Assembly: GCA_016647705.1 (NCBI GenBank)
Contig: CM028326.1
Coordinates: 16,989,901 to 17,053,900 of the forward strand
DNA: 64,000 bases
Direction of reading: 5' to 3'
DNA from: Eucommia ulmoides
Lineage: Eukaryota > Streptophyta > Magnoliopsida > Garryales > Eucommiaceae
Below, one piece after another: positions 32,366 through 43,879 of the stretch (the first letter of the stretch is position 1; every line of letters starts with the position of its first letter). A program made the position numbers and the translations under genes. The notes under the pieces were generated by a model. It was not told the origin of the DNA and searched no databases. It was given only the letters and a program-made list of their open reading frames with translations.

Positions 32366-34397
32366 TACACATGCAAGACAGAAAAAGAAAGAAGAATCCA
32401 GAAGTGAAGAGAGAGAAGGCAGTTCGCTCCGGTGGGTATGTGATCGTCATTCATCCGGTGGTGCGTAATCATCTCCGTCATTTGGTAAGGGTATATTTGA
32501 TCAGACGTGGGTGTGTGTGTGACTGTAGAGGTGCTCTATTTTCCTTTCATCATCGTGGGTGTGTGAGGGCGTGATCATCGTTGTTTGGCTCGACAGTGTG
32601 GGTGGTCCGGTCGGCGGTGTCAGTGTATATGTATGGTCATTTGTTCGTCCAGTGAGTGTGTGCATGTATGTGTTCTGATCGTCGGAGTGTGTGTATGTGT
32701 GTGATCAATGTGTGTGTGTCTTGGCGTGTGTATGTGTGTGCAGACAGTGGGGGTCGTCCGGCGAGGGTGTGTGTGACTGTGTGTATTGTGTTTGTTGCTC
32801 TATGTGTGTATGTGTATTTGATCCGATGGTGTGTGTGTGTGTGTGTGTGTTATTTGGCCAGTGGGTGTGTGTTGTCATCGGGGTTGTGGGTGTTGATCGG
32901 TGGCCGATGGTGAGTAAGATCTAGTGAGAGAGAGGGAGTCGCAAGTCTGTGGAGGGGCATGAGTGTGTGGTCATCGGCAGCTTGCGGGGGTAGCGGTAGT
33001 GTGGTACGTCGGCTGTGTGTGTGTGACCGTTTGGTTGGGTGTGTGCGGGTGTCGTTGTTCACCAGTGTGAGTGTTCTGTCAGTCGTTGGCCGGTGAAGGT
33101 GGGGAGGAGTAGAAGGAGGTCGACAGTGATGCTACACCAGGAGCACAAACAGAAACAGAAAAATGACAGCCACCACCGAGGCGGTGAGGCGTTCGCTACG
33201 GCGGTGAGAATCCAGTGAGCAGAGCAGAGAGCAGTGTGGCATTCGCCGCGGCGGTGGATCTTTCGCCTCAACAGTGATGGGCGAGAAACAGAACAGAAAC
33301 AACGAAAAAGAAGCGGGAAAAATGAAAGAATAAAAAAGAAAAAGAAAAAAAAACAAGAATTACACAAACAACCCCAATAAAATCCAATAAATTCATCTCG
33401 CGGCAAATGGACGATTCGGGATAGGTAGAATTCCGAACTCTCTTAATATATGTATTTAATTGTCTCATGGTGTAATGATGAAATTATTTGGTAAATCATT
33501 GTGACATTTTACCTGTTTAATAAGCATGAAATAAATTGGACGATGTGGAATTTATGTGACAAGCATGCTAATGTGGTTTAGGTGTTATATTAATTAAACG
33601 CATGTATTAGAGGGGTTGAAGTTCTACTGAGCATTGGCTCACAACCTCATAGTTTTTTATTGCAGGGTTGGCGGGACAAAACGACGAAGAGACCTTTATT
33701 TAAATTTTTATTTGTAATAATTGTATTTATTTATTATTTTGAACTGAGAAAGGAAAGAAGAATATTTGCAGAAGATTATTTATTTAATTTTTTCAAATTG
33801 ATGGGAAATGAAAAGAAAGAGAGAGAGAGTAGGACGACGATGGATAAATTAGTTGAATTTCATTATCTATTTTGAAATAGTTGTATTGTATAAATTTGTA
33901 TTATTGCTAGGATTATAAATTGATGGATATAAATTAGAAGAAACGGTAATTATAGTGGGTTGTAAAATATCTCAATTTTGAAAATATTAAATATTCGGTT
34001 TTAATATAATTAATTTAAGATAACTGATTTATATAAAATGGTGGGAATTGGATTCTTAAATTATAAATTTGGTAATTATAAATTTTGCCGCGACATTGTA
34101 AATTAAAAGATGTTTTTTTTTTTTTTAATAAACGAATTTCTAAGTTCTTGCCATTATATATATATATATATATATAGTTCGCGGATTCAATTAAAAATAA
34201 CGTGTTGGTTATTTGGTAATATTTTAAATGGTGACTATTAGATTTGATAACTCCTGTTGTAAAATTGGCAACTAGAGTTATTTCCATTATTATAAAATTT
34301 ACCAACTTTGTAGATCAAAAATTTGGCCAGTTGGTTTTAGGTAGAATTCTATATAGGAGAAACCATAGTAGTTGCCCTGGGAAACCGGGTCGTTACA
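32113..34397 (+). mobile_element. Large gypsy-type LTR (2,285 bp), probably a solo LTR
   Basis: It starts TGTAAGACCCTGATTTT and ends GGGAAACCGGGTCGTTACA, the near-palindromic ends (TGTAA..TTACA) seen in chromovirus-type gypsy LTRs. The flanks are GTTAC (32,108-32,112) and GTTAT (34,398-34,402), a one-mismatch 5 bp duplication. No primer-binding site follows, supporting a solo LTR. It contains a (TA)n tract (32,316-32,362), a G/T-rich stretch (32,500-33,060), a GGCGGTGA-rich part (33,170-33,265) and a tail shared with other TGTAA-type LTRs in the window (ATTAGAGGGGTTGAAGTTCT at 33,607). ORFs of 60-115 codons on both strands come from the simple repeats. Confidence 0.65.
32500..33060 (+). repeat. 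G/T-rich (TG)n region inside the LTR
   Basis: The plus strand is strongly G+T biased with many GTGTGTG and GTATGTG runs (for example 32,828-32,850). It contains almost no A or C runs over more than 500 bp, unlike the surrounding AT-rich sequence. Confidence 0.8.
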
Positions 34398-36716
34398 GTT
34401 ATTGTCTTCTATATAAATCGTAAAATTATATTTTTCGTATTAAATTGTGGAAAAAAAAAAGTGTTGATGAAATGTATGGTTTTCTAATTATTAATGGATC
34501 AAGTAAAAATTTTAAAATGTGGAAAATGATTTTTATTATTTTGCTATGTCATAGTCATCTCGTTTGGAGGGCATGTCCTGCGAGATGTTGTTGGTCCTTA
34601 CAAGAGGACATGTCCTGTAGGACGTTATTGTTGTGACATGTCAAGAGGGCAAGTCCTACAGGTAGTTGAATATGTTATTGACATATTGAGACATGTTACG
34701 AGGGTAAATCCTACAGGTAGTTGATTATGTTGTTGATATGATAGTTTATACCATTATGTTGCTCCTACCATTGAAGATATTGAATGACCCTAATACTAAT
34801 AGCCATCTTAGATAGCACATTTGTACAGGTTACGGTACTGTCGTAACTCCTGATTTTGAGGTAAAATAATCCTATGGCTAGTAGGGAAATATGTGTGCAA
34901 TATTTTATTATATATCAAAAAGAAATTGATTAGTCATTTTAAAAGTATCGTTTTATTGTGATGGTAGTAATGGAATTTTATTTCGGCTAAGTGTGCGATT
35001 ATATTTATATTATATTTTGAAAAGTGGTGTTTGATAAATATATACTTGATCCATAAATTCTTTTATATTATGAAGACAGCGTGTGCATTATCTTCTATAT
35101 AAATTGTCAAATTATATTTTTGTACTAAGAAGTGGAAAGAAAATATTTTTTAAAAATGATTATTTTATAACGTGATGCGAATCAAGTAAATTTCTAAATG
35201 CGAAAAGTTATTTTATTATCCGGTTATGCCATAGTTCGTCTCTTCGGGAGGGAATGTCCTACGAGATGTGGTTGGTCCTTACAATAGGGCATGTCCTGTA
35301 GGACGTTATGTTGTAACGTGATAGGAGGGTAAGTCCTGTAGGGTGGTTGATATTTGTTGTTATCGTTGTTGTTGTTGACGATGATGATTATCACCATGAT
35401 ATGGTCATTTATACCATGCGTTGGCTTCTACTATTGGAGATATTAAATAGCCCTGACACTAATTGTAACCTTAGATTGCACAGATGGAATTGTTATAACT
35501 CCCGATTGTGAGGTAAATGATCCTATGGCTGGCAAGCAAGTATAGTATTTTATTATATATAAGTGAGCTGACTAATTGATTTAAATTCGAATATTATATT
35601 TTGATGATATGTCGTTGGAATTTTGATATTTTCAAGTAAGTTGTTATACTTTGTTGGAACGTGAATTTTGATAAAAGTACTGGATCCATAAAATTATTTT
35701 TGTATTATGAAGACAGTACAGTAGTGAAATAATTCAGATAGATATTAATCCACTACTAACAATAAGTGGAGTCGGAGTGTGGAGTAATTGTTAAAATTTT
35801 TGGGGGCTATGTGTAATATTTTTATATGCACGTTACGTGAGTATTGACCATTTGTGACGTGTCTAATTTTTGTAGTTTGACACGCATTTATAGGTTTCGG
35901 GACGTAGTTATGTGGTTGGAATGTCTTTATGTGTTTGAGATGTATTTATATGATTGAGAAGTATTTGGGTGTTTTGAGACGTATTTATATATTTGAGACG
36001 TATTTGATTTTATAGTTGACACGTATATATGTATTCCAGGTATTTATGTGGTGACATACATTTATGTGTTTTAATACGTATTTGTATGGTTGAGACATAT
36101 TTAAGTGTTTGTGACATATTTACATGTTTCCATATATATATTTATGCGGTTTGAGATATAGTTATATATTTCGAGATGTATTTACGTGATTGAGAGTATT
36201 TTTGTGTTTTAGACGTATTGCAAAAAATTTATTATTTGAAGTTTGGATTGTGTTGATATTTATGAAAACGTTTATGAGATAATTGAAATTTTAATGTGGA
36301 TATTGGAGATGATTGTTTTTAGTCATACGGGATAATCCACGAGGAATTTGGGCTATCTATTGGATAAGATATTGGTTGTTGAAATATTGAAATGTTGGAC
36401 GAAATTGATAAACGCTAGTTATGGGATATGACAGTGGATTTGAAAAGTCATGCCAAGTGAAAAAATTATTGAGGTCGTAGACTTATTGGAATCGAGATAG
36501 ACCTAATTTAAGTGAGACTATCATGATATTTTAAAATATATATTTATTGGTTGTATATACACATTATTGTTATTTTTATCAGAATAGCATAGTGGGGAGC
36601 GTAGTGGTGATTTTTGGTTATTATTGTTTCACCGAAAGTGACTAGTACAATGCGATTCTGAATTTTTATTATTTTGAATGAAATGTCAAGGATGAAATTT
36701 ATTAAAGGGGGTAGAT
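34398..36716 (+). mobile_element. Non-coding internal part of a gypsy-related element
   Basis: It carries no ORF with similarity. It contains a tandem duplication of about 680 bp: the landmarks TTCTATATAAATYGT, GTCCTGTAGGACGTTA and GCACA..GTTACGGTA recur at about 34,410/35,092, 34,613/35,293 and 34,820/35,480. It ends with GAAATTTATTAAAGGGGGTA (36,694-36,713), a polypurine tract directly before the LTR at 36,717. The same organisation recurs at 52.8-54.3 kb. Confidence 0.6.
35855..36225 (+). repeat. Imperfect short-period array (about 20-24 bp), GACGTATTTATRTGTTT-like
   Basis: Roughly fifteen diverged copies of a motif such as GAGACGTATTTATATATTT (35,976-35,994) follow each other: GAGATGTATTTATATGATT, GAGACGTATTTGATTTTATA, GACATACATTTATGTGTTTT, GAGACATATTTAAGTGTTTG, GAGATGTATTTACGTGATTG. 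The copies keep the GA-ACGTATTTAT core. Confidence 0.75.
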
Positions 36717-37956
36717 TGTAATATCCCGAAAATCTATATTTTAGAAATATTATATAAGTTTGATATTTTTGGTTCGTTTTTGCATATTATGAAAACTTAT
36801 GGTTGTTATTGTATATTAATGAATTTTTAAAGAGGTAAAATTGTATTTGATTATAAAATGAAATAGTAAATATAATGATTACTATATATTACTATGGGTT
36901 TAGGATTTTTAAAAATGAATATAGATGCCTTAATTATGGAGTGCCAACAAAAAAATGAAAGGAAATGTGTTTTACCCATAGAGTGCCAACAAAAATTGAA
37001 AGGAAATAAGGATAAGAAGAGTTCCTTTCATTTTTATATATACACATGTGAACTAGAGAGAGAGGAAGATGTGTTTCCTTTGGGGAATGGCAGACGACGT
37101 GGCATAAAGAAAAAAGAAAATAATTTAGTCGACTTTAATTTATGATTTCAAGTATAATTGTATTTGATTTCTCTATTGTGAGATTATGTTATTATTGTTG
37201 TTAAATTTTAATTGTTAATTTCCATAAAATAATTATATTTACATGGAAATTATGTGAAAATTATGCTCGTGTGTTTATTTGGTATATTAATTAAATACAC
37301 GTATTAGAGGGCTTAAAATTCTACTAAGTGTTGACTCACAATTCCACACTTTTGATTGTAGAGCCGATGAGAGCGAAATTGCACCCAAAATTTTATTTGA
37401 AATTCTATTTAATTTATAATAGTTATATTTATTATTTATAGTTGTAAAATTGATACGATAATTCGATAATTATAATTATTGCCGTATGCTTGTAAAATTT
37501 CTTAGATTTTTATATTCCCAAAATATTACTGTCCAAATTCTGCAAAAAGAAAAATAAAAGGCTTGAAAAGAAATATTATCGTTGTTTAAACAGAAAAATA
37601 AATTAAAATGTAAAGAAAAAAGGGCCAGGAAATAAAAGCTTGATTAAAAAAAAATTAGAAACGTTGAGTAGTAAAATTGAGTCTCTATTTTTACGCTTTG
37701 TACTCCTGAAGTTTGATAGAAATTTCACTTTGGTCCCTTCGGTTTCAATTTGATTTAATGAGGATGTATTGATTTATTTATTAATTAAACTTAGTAAATT
37801 AATTGGACCTAAATAAATTGAGATTGATAAATTGGATTAGGGTTTTAAATTGTTCATGCATCTCATGGAGGATACTCGTACTAAATTTAGAGATTCATAT
37901 TCGAAACACGTGCATCAAGAACCACACCCACAATAGTTTCATATGGCTAATTTTTT

Positions 37957-38000
<44 letters not shown>

Positions 38001-38258
38001 CTATTACAAAAATGCAGCATCACCTTCCTGTTCCAATAGAAAAAGATCTAAAAGTTTGTGTTAAACCTTGCCAAGCACCAGATGAACCAACTTGACCGGG
38101 AAAATGCCAAATCAATAATGGCCACTACATTGATAAATTTATTCGATTAATTGATAAATTTTCTCAGTTTTTTATAAACAAAATATTGAGCATTCGATTG
38201 ATATTAATTCTCTAATGGGGGAAACCAAATGGCGACCCTGGGAAATCGAGTTGTTATA
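36717..38258 (+). mobile_element. TGTAA-type gypsy LTR (about 1.54 kb)
   Basis: It starts TGTAATATCCCGAAAATC after a polypurine tract and ends near CCTGGGAAATCGAGTTGTTATA. This is a decayed match to the end of the LTR at 34,360-34,397. The two share other phrases too, such as ACGTATTAGAGGGCTTAAAA at 37,300. It includes a 46 bp tandem duplication (36,938-37,006, GAGTGCCAACAAAAA), a (TA)n run at 37,961-37,997 and AGACGACGTGGCATAAAG (37,091-37,108), which recurs at 63,851 in the terminal LTR. Frames such as 36,894-37,145 are not genes. Confidence 0.65.
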
Positions 38259-38317
38259 TACTATTGGTACCACATATTTCCCGACTAAAATGATACTGTT
38301 TAAAATAATAGTACAAA

Positions 38318-38403
38318 CAATATCTCATTCTCAGGGGGAGATAGAAAAGTATTTATTGCTATTAAAATATCAAATGAGTTGTCATCATAAAAAATGGAGA
38401 GAT
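38318..38403 (+). repeat. Copy of the Sirevirus pre-LTR (polypurine) segment upstream of the 5' LTR
   Basis: CAATATCTCATTCTCAGGGG and the following GAGATAGAAAAGTATTTATT match 47,584-47,668, the internal sequence just before the 3' LTR. A normal 5' LTR should be preceded by host DNA. Similarity stops abruptly upstream of about 38,318. Confidence 0.8.
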
Positions 38404-40669
38404 TGTTAGCCTAAGCGATTTCAATCATAGGATTCCTAGATTAAAGTGATTTTGACGATAACACACACATTTGACGTTTTAAATATACTAAAGATGATTT
38501 TGAATATAGAATATCCAAATACCATCAAAACAAATCATGAAAGCGAAATCAAGTCGAAAATGTATAAAAATGTATGATTTACATTAAAGCAATTTTTCAT
38601 TTTGACAATACTTACAAGATATTGAACTCGGAATTCTATAGGACACATACACAACGTATGTGTTCTTAATTGTGATATATTGATCTTATCATATCTAATA
38701 TACTTATATATCACAATATGAAGTATGCGTTTGATCATTACATGTTATATCGGAAAAAATACCTATTGATCATAATTATGCGAAATTGGAATTTTATATT
38801 CTTAATATGATCATTGAGTTTTTGAATCATATAAACATCTTGATAATAATTGTTACATGTTTTATAAAGTGTTTATAATAATAAAAGATCATAAACTAAG
38901 ACCAAAAACCCAAAATAGACGAAAACTTCATGCCGCAAGAACTGCAGCATAAGTAGTTGACTACTTATGTTGAAAGTGGTCGACTACTTGTGCTGAAAGT
39001 AGTCGACTACTTTCAAGCATAATACTTTCTTTCTCCTGCTCTGTTTTCGGCTTCACGTTTTGGCATCGTATGCTTGTTCTAATTAATATATGATGATTCA
39101 TATGCCTTATGATGATTATATAACATGTTTTCATCATTCAATTTGATCAATACAATGTTGAATTAAAAAGAAATTGATCAAAATATTTTGAAACATTTTA
39201 GAACTCAAAATGCAGAATTTTGTCATGAACTCAAATTTGGATTTGCATATCATATTTTGTTCGGAACGTTCAAATCATGTCACGAGATGTTAGTTTAATA
39301 TGTCTACATGATATATGCATGATCAATTGATATGTTTATCAATTCATTTATGATTAATTGACAAATTGACTCATAAGGTATGAAAATTCTGTTTTCATCA
39401 TGCTAAATGATTCTAAGTATTCAAATACCTTAAATACTTGTATGTACTTAATTGGTTTGTATAATTATATAATATACATTATACACTACTTATATAAATG
39501 ATCATATTATTATCCTATAAAAATACAAGTATATTGTTTTGAAATCAAGTGGGAATACAAAGATACCATTTTGAATTGATGGTAAGGTAGCTCAATAAAT
39601 GCTAGCCCATACCTTGTCTTCCACTAGTATGAAAGGTATCATATCTTGATTATACTAGCTGCTTTCTTTAATGAAAGGAGCCTAGTATTAAATTATTTCA
39701 CACCATCTTTACATAAACTCCATCATGCTATGTCTACAAATATCATGATCCCTTACACTCTATTATATACATTGTATGTAAGAGATAATGGCTGTATGTT
39801 TCCACTACCTCAACAACATGAATGGACTATGGGTCTTATGCATTTAATTACACTATCTTGCATTAATTGAGGTTTGAAAAAAAGAAAAAGATTCTTGACA
39901 AATCTACAGAGATAATGGAAGATGAGTCTATGCAATTTGAATGTTGAAATTTGAAGAAGATTTTCAAATAGACATTTGCTCTCAAGTTCTTCAAATGAGA
40001 TATCCTCCTACATTCTCTATATCTACAAAAAAGGAGAAAAGATTGCTGGAGGAAATAACTCAATCAAAGTATCAATCAAGTGAACCTCAAAGATCAAAGT
40101 GATACTACCAAAGGCTTCCAAACTAAAATCTATCCAACAACACTTATACTCTTCTTGATTCATATTTCTTGAGTGTTTGTTATATTTACATCACGCACAT
40201 AGATTCTTGAGTTTTATATCTTGTGAGTGTTGAAGTTTCATTCTGTGAGACGGTGATATTTTCATTGTAAATCTTGAGTAAGGGTTTTACTCAAGAGGAG
40301 AGATTTATGAGTGGAATATATTCACTCTATATTGTAAAGACTTAAGATACGTACTTCTTAAGCGGTGACTTAAACGGTTTGTTCTTCACTCGTAAGAAGA
40401 TCAAAGATAGTGAAATCCTCGAAGGAGCTCAAGGTAGTGGACTAGGCAAAGGGTGTTTACCGAACCACTATAAAATACCGGTGTCAATCTCTCTAACTCT
40501 ACTCTTTATATTTTCGCATATATTTGTATTTGTGATTATTACTCTTATTTGAATATTCGTTGTGCACTTAATCACATTAACACTTAGTTTATATTGAGTA
40601 GTTTTTAAATAACGAATTATTTGCCGAAACCCAATTCTCCCTCCTCTTGGCTAATTCTTGGGCCTTTAA
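38404..40669 (+). mobile_element. Sirevirus 5' LTR
   Basis: It begins TGTTAGCCTAAGCGATTTC and ends GGGCCTTTAA just before the primer-binding site (the canonical CA end has changed). It is 2,266 bp. It contains three copies of a 16 bp palindrome (38,951-39,012), repeated almost exactly in the 3' LTR. Short ORFs on both strands occur in both LTRs at equivalent places (38,535-38,738 and 47,799-48,002 minus; 39,863-40,063 and 49,106-49,405 minus) and are not genes. Confidence 0.88.
38951..39012. repeat. Three 16-bp palindromes in the 5' LTR
   Basis: AAGTAGTTGACTACTT (38,951-38,966), AAGTGGTCGACTACTT (38,974-38,989) and AAGTAGTCGACTACTT (38,997-39,012). The last is a perfect palindrome; the others have one change. 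Spacings are 7 bp between copies. Confidence 0.92.
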
Positions 40670-40670
40670 T

Positions 40671-40682
40671 TGGCATCAGAGC
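40671..40682 (+). other. Sirevirus primer-binding site
   Basis: TGGCATCAGAGC, one base from the TGGTATCAGAGC complement of initiator tRNA-Met, lies 1 bp after the 5' LTR. Confidence 0.88.
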
Positions 40683-40723
40683 AACACTTGTTTAATAAGG
40701 CTTAAAATCTTAGCAAATCGATC

Positions 40724-42331
40724 ATGGCAAATTTTGTTACAACTATCCTTCCCGAAGGTCAATCCATGCATAGACCTCCTTTGTTTAATGGTAACAATTA
40801 TATTTTTTGGAAAGCTAGAATGATAGCATTTTTACAAGCTACAAATTATGAAGCTTGGAAAGTTATTAAAAATGGTTCACATACTTCTATTAAAACTAAT
40901 CTTGATGGATCTACTATACTTAAGGTAGAATCGGAATTTGATGACAGAGATACCAAATTAATTTTTATAAATGCCCAAGCTATTAACCTTCTTTATTGTG
41001 GTTTAGATGTTCATGAATATAATAGGATTTCTGGATGCTCATCGGCTAAGGAGATTTGGGATACTCTTATGATTACTCATGAGGGTATAAACCAAGTCAA
41101 GGAATCCAAGATCGACATTCTCGTGCACCAATACGAACTATTCAAGATGGAGGATGGAGAATTGATCATGGAGATGTATACTCGCTTTACAAATATTTAT
41201 AACAACTTGAATGCACTCAGAAAGCCATACTCAATGTCCGAACGAGTACGAAAGATCCTTAGAGCTCTTCCCAAGGCATGGGATCCAAAGGCAACGGCCA
41301 TCTCGGAATCCAAAGATCTAAACAAATATTCTATTGATGAACTCATTGGTAACTTGACCACTCATAAGCCGTCACTCAAAGGCTATGAAGAAAAAGATAG
41401 AAACTGAAATAAAGGAATAACCTTAAAAGCTATTCATGACAATGATGATGATAATGATAGCATCGGGAGTGAACCCGAAGGTGAAATGGCTATCTTGGCA
41501 AGACGATTCAATCGGCTCAACCGGAGATTCTTCAAGCAGAAGAAATTCAACAAAACCGACATAAGCAAAGTTGAATGCTATAAATGTCACAAGTTCGGTC
41601 ACTACAAAACCGAATGTCCTCAACTCAAGGAGGATCAAAAAAAGCCAAAGAAACATCATTACAAAAATAAGAAAAGAGCTTTTTAAAAAACTTGGGATGA
41701 CACCGACTCAAGTGACTCTGAAAGTGAAAGTAGTGGCGAGGAGGCCACCTTACTTGCACTCATGGCAAAAGAAGATGAGGTAACTCCTACTTCCGAAACT
41801 TGATCATTAGATGAATATGATGAACTACTTGATACATATGAAGAATTAAAAGATGAGTTTAAAAATTATTTTTCTAAAATGATAAATCTTAACAAAACAA
41901 TAGCTACTCTTTCAAAAGAATTGGAAACAACAAAAACTGAAATTATTTCTTTAAAACAAGAAAATAATTCTTTAAAGAAATGTGATCTTGAAAAGAAAAA
42001 TATTTCTTTAAAAAATCAAGTTGATGATTTAACCAAAACAGTCCACAAGTTTACTAAAGGTGAAAATAATTTTAAACTTCTCTTGGGAAGTCAAAAGGGT
42101 GTTTTCAACAAAGCCGGTTTGGGTTTGCATCAGCATAAGAAACAAAAGAAATTTCAATTTTTTTTCTCTAAAACCAAAATGTTTATAAAATGTTTTTATT
42201 GTAACAAAGTTGGTCACGCCGTCGATGTTTGTAATGAAAGAAAACTGAAAAATACAAATACAAAGGTAAGAGAAATTTGGGTACCAAAGGGAACGTTGGT
42301 TCCAAAGACTAACCCTCCTGGACCTAAGTAA
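40724..42331 (+). pseudogene. Sirevirus gag, interrupted
   Basis: Gag forms the particle core and binds RNA. The frame starts MANFVTTILPEGQSM 42 bp after the primer site. The N-terminal copia gag domain runs to about 41,400 (LFNGNNYIFWKARM near the start). A zinc knuckle CYKCHKFGHYKTEC (about 41,577-41,618) follows, then an acidic Ser/Asp-rich stretch, a coiled-coil-like segment (about 41,880-42,045) and a second knuckle CFYCNKVGHAVDVC (42,193-42,234). Both keep CX2CX4HX4C. Two knuckles and a coiled coil fit the Sirevirus lineage. TGA at 41,405, TAA at 41,684 and a stop near 41,801 break the frame; it ends at 42,329-42,331. Confidence 0.85.
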
Positions 42332-42399
42332 AACGGGTACCATTTAGGAATCATTTGAGGTGCTCCTTGCAGGTTAGTTTTAAAGCAAACATAAGCAAG

Positions 42400-43786
42400 G
42401 ACAAATGACTCCTAGATAGCGGTTGCTCACGGCACATGACAGGCGATAAAAATCAATTTACATCTTTGACACCTAAAGATGGCGGACATGTGACGTTTGA
42501 AGACAACTCTAAGGGTAAAATCATGGGTATTGGTAAAGTTGGTAAAAATGATTTTATTATTGAAAATGTTTTACTTGTTGAAGGCTTAAAATATAATCTT
42601 ATAAGTATAAGCCAACTATGTGATAACGGTTTTAAAGTAACTTTTCTTGAAAATCAATGAGTCGTCAAAGAAGATGATGATCACAAAGTTTTATTTGTTG
42701 CATCACGTTTTGAAAATATTTATACATGTTCATTTGATGATCTATCTTCACAAAATGTTTCATGCCTAAATGCTTTAACCGAAAAGAGTTGGTTATGGCA
42801 TAGATGTCTAGGACATGCTAGCATGGAACTTATTTCAAACTTATCTAAAAATAATCTTATACGTGGATTACCAAATGCAAAATTTGTTAAGGATAAAATA
42901 TGTGATGCATGCCAACTTGGTAAACAAGTTAAAAGTTCTTTTTAAGAATAAGAAGTTTATTTCTACTACTAAACCATTGGAACTTTTGCATCTTGACTTA
43001 TTTGGTCTTAATCCCGTTGCTAGTTTAGGTGTCAAACTTTATGCATTTGTGATTGTTGATGATTATTCTAGATATACATGGGTTCTGCTACTTGCTAAGA
43101 AAAGTGATGTTGCTTACGTGTTTGTTAAGTTTTGTAAGCGTGTTGAAAATGAGAAAGGTTTTAGCATTAATAATATCCGAAGCAATAGAGGAAGAGAATT
43201 CTAAAATGATGAGATTGAAATTTTTTGTGATGAACAAGGTTACGGACACAATTTTTCAGCCCCTAGAACACCTCAACAAAATGACGTTGTTGAGAGGAAA
43301 AATCGCTCTTTACAAGAGATGGCTCAGACTATGTTAAACGAGTATTCTTCACCGCAATACTTTTGGGCGGAAGCCGTAAGTACGGCATATTACGTTTTGA
43401 ATCATGTTTCAATCCGCAGAGGCTTAAATAAAACTCTATATGAGTTATGGAATGGTAAAACCCCTATTATCTCATACTTTAAAGTTTTCAGTTGCAAGTG
43501 TTTTATTCTTAATGATAAAGAAAATCTTTCTAAATTTGATGCTAAATCCGATGAAGGTATTTTTCTTGGTTATTCAACTAATAGTAAAGCTTACAGAGTA
43601 TATAATAAACGTACACTTGTAGTTGAAGAATCAATGGATGTTGTTTTTGAGGAATCTAACCCCTTTTCGCCAAAAAAAGATATTGATGAAGAAAATACAG
43701 ATTTGATAGAAAAATCAACGGAAGAAGCTGAAAACGCTGATTTAAGGCCTTTTGATAATGACTTAATGGAAGTACAACCTTCCTAG
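42400..43786 (+). pseudogene. Sirevirus protease and integrase, interrupted
   Basis: The protease site LDSGCSRHMTG (about 42,412-42,444) keeps Asp-Ser-Gly. A GAG pre-integrase segment follows, then the integrase zinc domain with WLWHRCLGHAS (42,793-42,825) and CDACQLGKQ (42,901-42,927), which retains His and Cys ligands. The catalytic core has LHLDLFG, then IRSNRGREF (about 43,176-43,202), where the second catalytic Asp is Asn, then QQNDVVERKNR (about 43,276-43,308), which keeps the Glu. A stop near 42,658, a frameshift near 42,945, stop 43,202-43,204 and a further frameshift near 43,315 break the ORF. The last part runs to TAG at 43,784. The enzyme cannot work as it stands. Confidence 0.85.
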
Positions 43787-43879
43787 AACACGTTACCTAA
43801 GGCGTGGAAGAAGGTCAACATTCATCAATCTAATCAAATCATTGGTGACATTGAACATGGAGTAAGTACTAGATCTTCT

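Noticed and set aside
32656-33468. ORFs rich in Cys/Val/Phe on both strands
   Set aside because: They come from (TG)n and A/G-rich simple sequence inside an LTR and have no domain or splice support.
38535-40063. Minus-strand ORFs in the Sirevirus 5' LTR, echoed in the 3' LTR
   Set aside because: They recur in the 3' LTR only because the LTRs are duplicates; lengths and frames differ between copies and no domain is seen.
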